A stretch of DNA of 64,000 nt from Costertonia aggregata (lineage in GTDB: Bacteria; Bacteroidota; Bacteroidia; Flavobacteriales; Flavobacteriaceae), in assembly GCF_013402795.1 (NCBI RefSeq), contig NZ_CP058595.1, positions 2,141,848 to 2,205,847 of the forward strand, in the 5' to 3' direction. Below, one piece after another: positions 59,400 to 64,000 of the stretch; the first letter of the stretch is position 1, and every line of letters begins with the position of its first letter. Both the position numbers and the translations under genes were made by a program. Under the pieces are notes generated by a model, which saw only the letters and a list, made by a program, of their open reading frames with translations, was not told the origin of the DNA and searched no databases.

Positions 59400-62222
59400 T
59401 TAAAATTTATATTTAAGGGTTAGTCCCAAGTTAATTCCTAAGTTAAATTCACGAATAATAATATCACCGCTTCCAGTGCCTTCCCTAGTCAGGGTTATAT
59501 CTGGATCTAAAAGATTTGTTGCGCTCAAATTTGCTTCAAAGTGCTCTCCAATAGGGTTTTTCCAGATAAAATTTAGCGTTGGCACTGCATTTTCGACAAT
59601 GTTTCCCAAAGACCCGGCGCCCAAGGCGAAAATTCTATCCGAGAAGTATGAGAAGACCAGTGTCGCCTTTGGTTTGTAATTCTCAAATACAGGACTGTAA
59701 TTTATGTCCGCATTAATAATCAGGGGAGATGCTCCCTCCAATTCATCAGAAGTTCTGTCAAAAGAGGTTCCGAACGTATTTTCATCTCCTGCTTCTATAG
59801 TCTTTAAATCTTGATTGGTCGCTGTGTAAGCGGCATTTAAACCTAATGAGAGTGTTGTGTTTTCATCGGCATCGGTGATAAGATTTTTACGTATTTCCAA
59901 CTCTACCCCGTAGGCCTCAGCTTGATCCCCTGTTCTAAAAAATCGTTGGGTTCCTGTTGCATCTGCTGCAATAACCCGGTTTACAGGGTCTTGTATTAAT
60001 TTTCCAAAAGCAGCCAAGGAAAGTACCTCTCCTCTTCCCATGAACCATTCGTACTTTAAATCAAAATTATAGATGTCCGAATAATTTACTCCGTTTCCGC
60101 TCCTGCCACCAAACAAATCGGGATTACCGCCAAATCTTTGGGTAACCCCTTCGTAGACGAATGGTGCTACCTCCTTAAATTCAGGAAAAGAAACTGTATT
60201 GCTAAAGGCAAATCTTAAGTTGGCGTCTTCATTTAAGGCATATCTAATATTTAAACTGGGTAGGTAAATATTTTCGTAAACATCTCTAAAGCCTGGGTCA
60301 CTTGGCGGTAGGTTAATTACATCATATACGATGTTTTGGCTAACTGACTCAGCTCTAATTCCAGGTACAAATAGCCATTTTTCGCCTACACTGAATTCTG
60401 CGGTTACATAAGCTGCATGTATGTCTAAATTTCCCTTATACGTATTGTCCGCAAGACCAGGTCTGTTTACGGCTCCAATATCATTATTGATGGGATTTAA
60501 GATACGTATATCATATAAAGCACCTTCGATACCGCCTAGGCTACTATTCTCAATAGTGAAGAACGAATCAAAGTTATTTACATCTGTGATTGGCGTAGTT
60601 CTGTCAAAAATACGATACCCATATCGTATGCTGTTGAATCTACGTTCTTTACGCCTGCCGTTATAACCAAAGTTGATAACGGTATTTTCGGATGCTTTGT
60701 AATGCAAGTCGACAAAGCTATTTAGTTCATCGTCTTCTATACTTTGAAAAAACCGCTGGTTCTCAAAAGCCGTGTTTGTAAAGAAGACAGGGTTTGTGTT
60801 CGGGTCATTGTCCAATGCAAATTGATAGTTCTCAAGGGTGAGACGCTTTCTGTCCGGTTCATCAGAAAATACTTTATTAAAACCAGTACCCCAATCCAAA
60901 CTCCATTTATCATCAAAGACATGCTGCCCGGTTAATTGGTTGACAAATATCATATCTTGATTAAACTGTACGTTTGAAACAAAAAAACCGTCATCCGAGG
61001 TAATACCATCACGATTAAAACCCTCGCCGTTCGTGCCAAAAAAGCTAACGGCATCCGTAGCACTATTTATGAAAAGAGAGCTGTACTTTATTTTATTTTC
61101 ATTGTTGATCTTATAAACAATGTTTCCAAGAGCAGTTGTTGTTGTATTGTAGGCATACTCAGTAGTATTAGGGAAATCAAATTTTAATACATTGGTAAAA
61201 TCCCTTGCAGGTCCTTCCCTAAGTTCGTAACCGTTGCTGAAACTTGCCGTGGCAAAAAAGCTAAGTCTTGATTCATCATTGAGATCTATGGAATACCCAC
61301 CTTCAACAGAGCCACTTACGTTTATGGGTTCAGAAGCATTTTCGGGATCTACGCCATGTGATAATATGATTGCGAACGGGTCATTGTCATATCTATTATA
61401 AAACCCAAAAAAGCTTGTGCCTTCACTCTTTAAAAAATCTTCGCCCAGCGCATTGGAATTAAATCCGCTGCCCAAAGAAATTTCAAAATAACCTTTGCCC
61501 GTATATTCCTTGGAATCAACATTTACATTACCTGCTGCAAAATCACCATAAAAGGAGGGTGTATATGCCTTACTTACAGAAACGTTTTCGATAATCCCAG
61601 TTGAGAATAGATTTAAATCGATATTTTTTTTGTTCACATCATTGGAGGGTAGCGATAAACCGTTCATCGTAGTATTTTGGTACCGGTCCCCTAATCCACG
61701 TACATAAACATTACTGGATCCTTGCTGTTTTGATATACCGGATATTTGGGCCACTGCCGCTGCCGCATCATCAATACCTTTTAAGGTAAGCGCTTCAGCG
61801 CTAATGGCTTCTTTAATTTGTAATGCTTTTTTTTGCTCTAACAATAATGCGATTTCAGAATCTTTTCTTGATGTGGTCACTACGATAACTTCTTCCAAAG
61901 CCACACCGGCAGCAGCACTCATGGGTACGTTAATTGTCGTTACTTTACCCGCTTCGACCGAGACATCGGGTATTTCAACAGTTTCATAGCCTAAGTAACT
62001 AAATTGAACAATGTAAGTGCCTGGGTCTAGATTGGGTATTTCATAAAGCCCGTCAAAATCTGAAGTTGCACCTTTTGTCGTTCCCTTGATCAACACATTG
62101 GCGAAGGCCAAAGGCTCGTTATTGACTTCTTTATCAGTAAGCTTACCTACTATGCTTCCCTTGTCTTGTGCTTGGCTGACAATAGCTATAAAACAGAGCA
62201 AAGCTGTAAATATATTTTTCAT
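59400..62222 (-). CDS. TonB-dependent receptor with N-terminal carboxypeptidase-like domain
   Basis: A 940-residue outer-membrane receptor: signal peptide (MKNIFTALLCFIAIVSQA), a CarboxypepD_reg-like beta-sandwich (SIVGKLTDKEVNNEPLAFANVLIKG) at about 20-110, a plug (IKEAISAEALTLKGIDDAA, VYVRGLGDRYQNTTMNGL), and a large barrel ending LGLTLKYKF. It is in an operon with the beta-helix lipoprotein and divergent from a PhoB/PhoR-type system, so phosphate or phosphorylated-compound uptake is a reasonable but unproved guess. Confidence 0.92.
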   Translation of the reverse strand: MKNIFTALLCFIAIVSQAQDKGSIVGKLTDKEVNNEPLAFANVLIKGTTKGATSDFDGLYEIPNLDPGTYIVQFSYLGYETVEIPDVSVEAGKVTTINVPMSAAAGVALEEVIVVTTSRKDSEIALLLEQKKALQIKEAISAEALTLKGIDDAAAAVAQISGISKQQGSSNVYVRGLGDRYQNTTMNGLSLPSNDVNKKNIDLNLFSTGIIENVSVSKAYTPSFYGDFAAGNVNVDSKEYTGKGYFEISLGSGFNSNALGEDFLKSEGTSFFGFYNRYDNDPFAIILSHGVDPENASEPINVSGSVEGGYSIDLNDESRLSFFATASFSNGYELREGPARDFTNVLKFDFPNTTEYAYNTTTTALGNIVYKINNENKIKYSSLFINSATDAVSFFGTNGEGFNRDGITSDDGFFVSNVQFNQDMIFVNQLTGQHVFDDKWSLDWGTGFNKVFSDEPDRKRLTLENYQFALDNDPNTNPVFFTNTAFENQRFFQSIEDDELNSFVDLHYKASENTVINFGYNGRRKERRFNSIRYGYRIFDRTTPITDVNNFDSFFTIENSSLGGIEGALYDIRILNPINNDIGAVNRPGLADNTYKGNLDIHAAYVTAEFSVGEKWLFVPGIRAESVSQNIVYDVINLPPSDPGFRDVYENIYLPSLNIRYALNEDANLRFAFSNTVSFPEFKEVAPFVYEGVTQRFGGNPDLFGGRSGNGVNYSDIYNFDLKYEWFMGRGEVLSLAAFGKLIQDPVNRVIAADATGTQRFFRTGDQAEAYGVELEIRKNLITDADENTTLSLGLNAAYTATNQDLKTIEAGDENTFGTSFDRTSDELEGASPLIINADINYSPVFENYKPKATLVFSYFSDRIFALGAGSLGNIVENAVPTLNFIWKNPIGEHFEANLSATNLLDPDITLTREGTGSGDIIIREFNLGINLGLTLKYKF

Positions 62223-62263
62223 AAGTTGTTTTTCATTTTCAGTGGCAAAGAAAGTCAGACAGG

Positions 62264-62307
62264 GTAAAGGTCATGTTAGCTGTAGGTTAAAGGTTTGTGT
62301 TTTTAGC
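62264..62307. promoter_or_regulatory. Candidate tandem regulator site with 11-base period
   Basis: Four 11-base steps begin GTAAAGG (62264), GTTAGCT (62275), GTTAAAG (62286) and GTGTTTT (62297). The two central units match best. Direct repeats of about 7 bases spaced 11 apart are the layout used by OmpR/PhoB-type regulators. The array is 42-85 bases upstream of the TonB receptor start. The binding protein is inferred. Confidence 0.4.
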
Positions 62308-62369
62308 GTTATCAAAAGGTTATGAGATTAAATGAATGTTAAGCACCTTTAGCATATAAGTATTATCTT

Positions 62370-62377
62370 TACTTTTG
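62370..62377 (+). promoter_or_regulatory. Candidate -7 element for the PhoB-type gene
   Basis: TACTTTTG fits TAnnTTTG, 114 bases upstream of the regulator start. The -33 region holds TTTAG at about the expected distance. Confidence 0.35.
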
Positions 62378-62491
62378 GATGAATGAACCAACTTTAGAAC
62401 CACGAAACCAGCCCTTGTGCACAATGAATTTTAGCGATTTTATGTGCATGGGGAATAACATCTGACCAACTAGAGGAATAAACGTATACAA

Positions 62492-63178
62492 ATGAAAAAA
62501 TCGGATATCAGAATATTGTTAGTAGATGACGAACCGGATATTCTAGAAATCGTAAGCTACAACCTTTCGCAGGAGGGGTACGAAGTTTTTACGGCCAAAA
62601 ACGGGGCTGAAGGTGTTTCAAAAGCCAAAAAGAAAAATCCTCATTTGATAATTTTGGATGTAATGATGCCAGAGATGGATGGGATAGAAGCCTGCGAGAC
62701 CATACGCAATACACCAGGCCTTGAAAAGGTCATCATTACTTTTTTAACCGCTCGTGGCGAAGATTATTCACAAGTTGCCGGTTTTGATGCGGGGGCCGAC
62801 GATTACATCACCAAGCCCATAAAGCCCAAAGTGCTGGTAAGTAAGGTGAAGGCTTTGTTGAGAAGGTTGAAAGACGACAAGCCCGAGGTTGAGGATATCG
62901 TAAAAGTAGGTAATATTGTCATTAACCGTGAGGAATACAAAATTGTAAATAAAGGCAAGGAACTTATTCTCCCAAGAAAAGAATTTGAACTTTTGGCCTT
63001 GTTGACCTCCAAACCCAGTAAAGTTTTTAAACGTGAAGTTATTTTGGACAAAGTTTGGGGCAACGAGGTTGTCGTAGGCGGTAGGACCATTGACGTGCAC
63101 ATTAGAAAATTAAGGGAAAAAATCGGAGATGACCATTTTAAGACCGTAAAAGGCGTAGGGTATAAGTTTGTACTATAA
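62492..63178 (+). CDS. OmpR/PhoB-family response regulator
   Basis: A 228-residue regulator: receiver domain with acidic pocket VDDEPD, phospho-acceptor D56 (LILDVMMP) and conserved Lys in DYITKPIKP. The winged-helix output domain spans about 130-228 (LPRKEFELLALLTSKPSKVFKR, VGGRTIDVHIRKLREKIG). It overlaps the histidine kinase gene by one base. It resembles the PhoB group; divergent transcription with a TonB receptor operon suggests control of that operon. Confidence 0.93.
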   Translation: MKKSDIRILLVDDEPDILEIVSYNLSQEGYEVFTAKNGAEGVSKAKKKNPHLIILDVMMPEMDGIEACETIRNTPGLEKVIITFLTARGEDYSQVAGFDAGADDYITKPIKPKVLVSKVKALLRRLKDDKPEVEDIVKVGNIVINREEYKIVNKGKELILPRKEFELLALLTSKPSKVFKREVILDKVWGNEVVVGGRTIDVHIRKLREKIGDDHFKTVKGVGYKFVL

Positions 63179-64000
63179 TGGCCACCCAAATAAAGAAATC
63201 CTATAAATTCGCTTTTCGTTCCAGTTTCATTATTTCACTAATACTCACTTTTGCCTTTGCCGGTTTTTTATGGCATAAAGAGTTACAGGACTGGTTTCTA
63301 ATTCCCGTTGTAGCTGTTGTGACTTTTTTGCTTTCTTTTTTTATCATTCAATTAAGGGTAGAAAAATTTATTTACAGGAGAATAAAAAAAATATATGACG
63401 ATGTCTCGCTACTGGAGTCCTCTTCATTGGTTTCCGCGCCCATAACCACCGACATGAAAACCCTAACGCAGGAAATCGAAAAGTTTGCCAAGGATAAAAA
63501 AATAGAAATAGATACCCTGAAAATTCGTGAAGAGTACCGTAAGGATTTTCTCGGGAACGTTTCGCATGAGCTTAAAACGCCTTTGTTTACCGTACAAGGC
63601 TATTTAGAGACACTTTTGGACGGCGCAATGGACGATAAGAATATCAGAAAAAAATATATCTCAAGAGCCAATAAAGCGGTAGATCGGCTTATTTATATCG
63701 TAAAGGATTTAGATTTGATTACGAAGCTAGAAGCGGGCGAGCTCAATGTTGATCCGGAACAATTTAATATTATTGAACTCATCGGCAACGTTTTTGACCT
63801 TTTGGAAATGAAAGCGGCCAAAAAGAAAATCGTGCTCACGTTTGATATGGACTATAATGAACCGGTTTATGTAAAAGCGGATAGGGAAAAAATACAACAG
63901 GTATTGACCAACCTTTTGGTAAATTCAATCAAATATGGTTACGAGAACGGTACTACAGAAGTAAGCGTTGAGAATTTGATACGCAATAAGGTCATCGTTA
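63178..64000 (+). CDS. PhoR-like sensor histidine kinase (partial, runs off the window)
   Basis: An open frame of 274 codons from the ATG at 63178, which shares one base with the regulator stop, continuing past the window end. Two transmembrane helices lie near 15-33 and 38-58 with only a very short loop between them. The dimerisation domain has H130 (GNVSHELKTPLFTVQGY), and the start of the HATPase domain is present (QQVLTNLLVNSIKYG). It lacks a large periplasmic sensor, like PhoR-type kinases that sense through membrane partners. The C-terminus is missing. Confidence 0.92.
   Translation, partial: MATQIKKSYKFAFRSSFIISLILTFAFAGFLWHKELQDWFLIPVVAVVTFLLSFFIIQLRVEKFIYRRIKKIYDDVSLLESSSLVSAPITTDMKTLTQEIEKFAKDKKIEIDTLKIREEYRKDFLGNVSHELKTPLFTVQGYLETLLDGAMDDKNIRKKYISRANKAVDRLIYIVKDLDLITKLEAGELNVDPEQFNIIELIGNVFDLLEMKAAKKKIVLTFDMDYNEPVYVKADREKIQQVLTNLLVNSIKYGYENGTTEVSVENLIRNKVIV

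Overview
The window is a chromosomal segment of a member of the Bacteroidota, most likely a marine Flavobacteriaceae (Maribacter/Zobellia/Arenibacter-like; the genus is a guess). The grounds are the Bacteroidota-restricted families (DUF4301, DUF3127, DUF3098, DUF4271, DUF4296, type IX secretion C-terminal domains), TonB-dependent receptors, -7 boxes of the form TAnnTTTG, the near absence of Shine-Dalgarno sequences, and moderately AT-rich DNA. No rRNA, tRNA, CRISPR array, prophage or complete insertion sequence was seen. The last gene runs off the right edge.

Region 1-12 kb holds two vitamin-salvage sets. At the left edge a nine-unit heptanucleotide array abuts a YkoF-like thiamine-binding protein, a PnuC/PnuT transporter, a NadR-like kinase and a DUF4301 gene. 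At 8.5-11.8 kb a TPP riboswitch precedes a TonB receptor and a THI5/NMT1-like protein without a signal peptide. Between them lie two secreted PepSY-like paralogues and a convergent two-component pair (NtrC-type regulator, hybrid kinase with REC and Hpt) whose genes overlap at their 3' ends.

Region 12-25 kb is mostly housekeeping and small conserved genes: an alpha/beta hydrolase lipoprotein, SRPBCC protein, Gfo/Idh/MocA oxidoreductase, Rieske-like lipoprotein, greA with a terminator-like leader hairpin, HIT protein, a histidine kinase, flavin reductase, DUF3127, aat and tag. It ends with a putative bicarbonate-uptake locus: sbtA with two small genes, a divergent LysR regulator and a CutA/PII-fold protein.

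Region 25-36.7 kb carries a TetR-ABC-HlyD-TolC export operon whose nucleotide-binding domain lacks most catalytic motifs, a YitT protein, small secreted proteins, a TonB-like protein, and the ftsX-DUF3098-uppP-truB operon.

Region 36.8-64 kb begins with leuS, whose editing domain contains an in-frame DUF559 (PD-(D/E)XK nuclease-like) insertion bounded by GC-rich palindromic repeats; a third such repeat lies later in the gene. Then come a SemiSWEET, alanine dehydrogenase, a membrane Zn-peptidase, Lrp, a saccharopine dehydrogenase-like protein, pckA, hemD-DUF4271-GT39, a GT2-dihydroorotase-DUF4296 operon, an epimerase, tyrS, a LuxE-like synthetase, two minimal T9SS-domain proteins, a beta-helix lipoprotein with a large TonB receptor, and a divergent PhoB/PhoR-type system.

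The points most worth following are the nuclease-domain insertion in leuS, the degenerate ABC exporter, the dispersed inverted repeat shared by 11.9-12.1 kb and 32.2-32.3 kb, the greA leader structure, and the SbtA/LysR/CutA-like locus.
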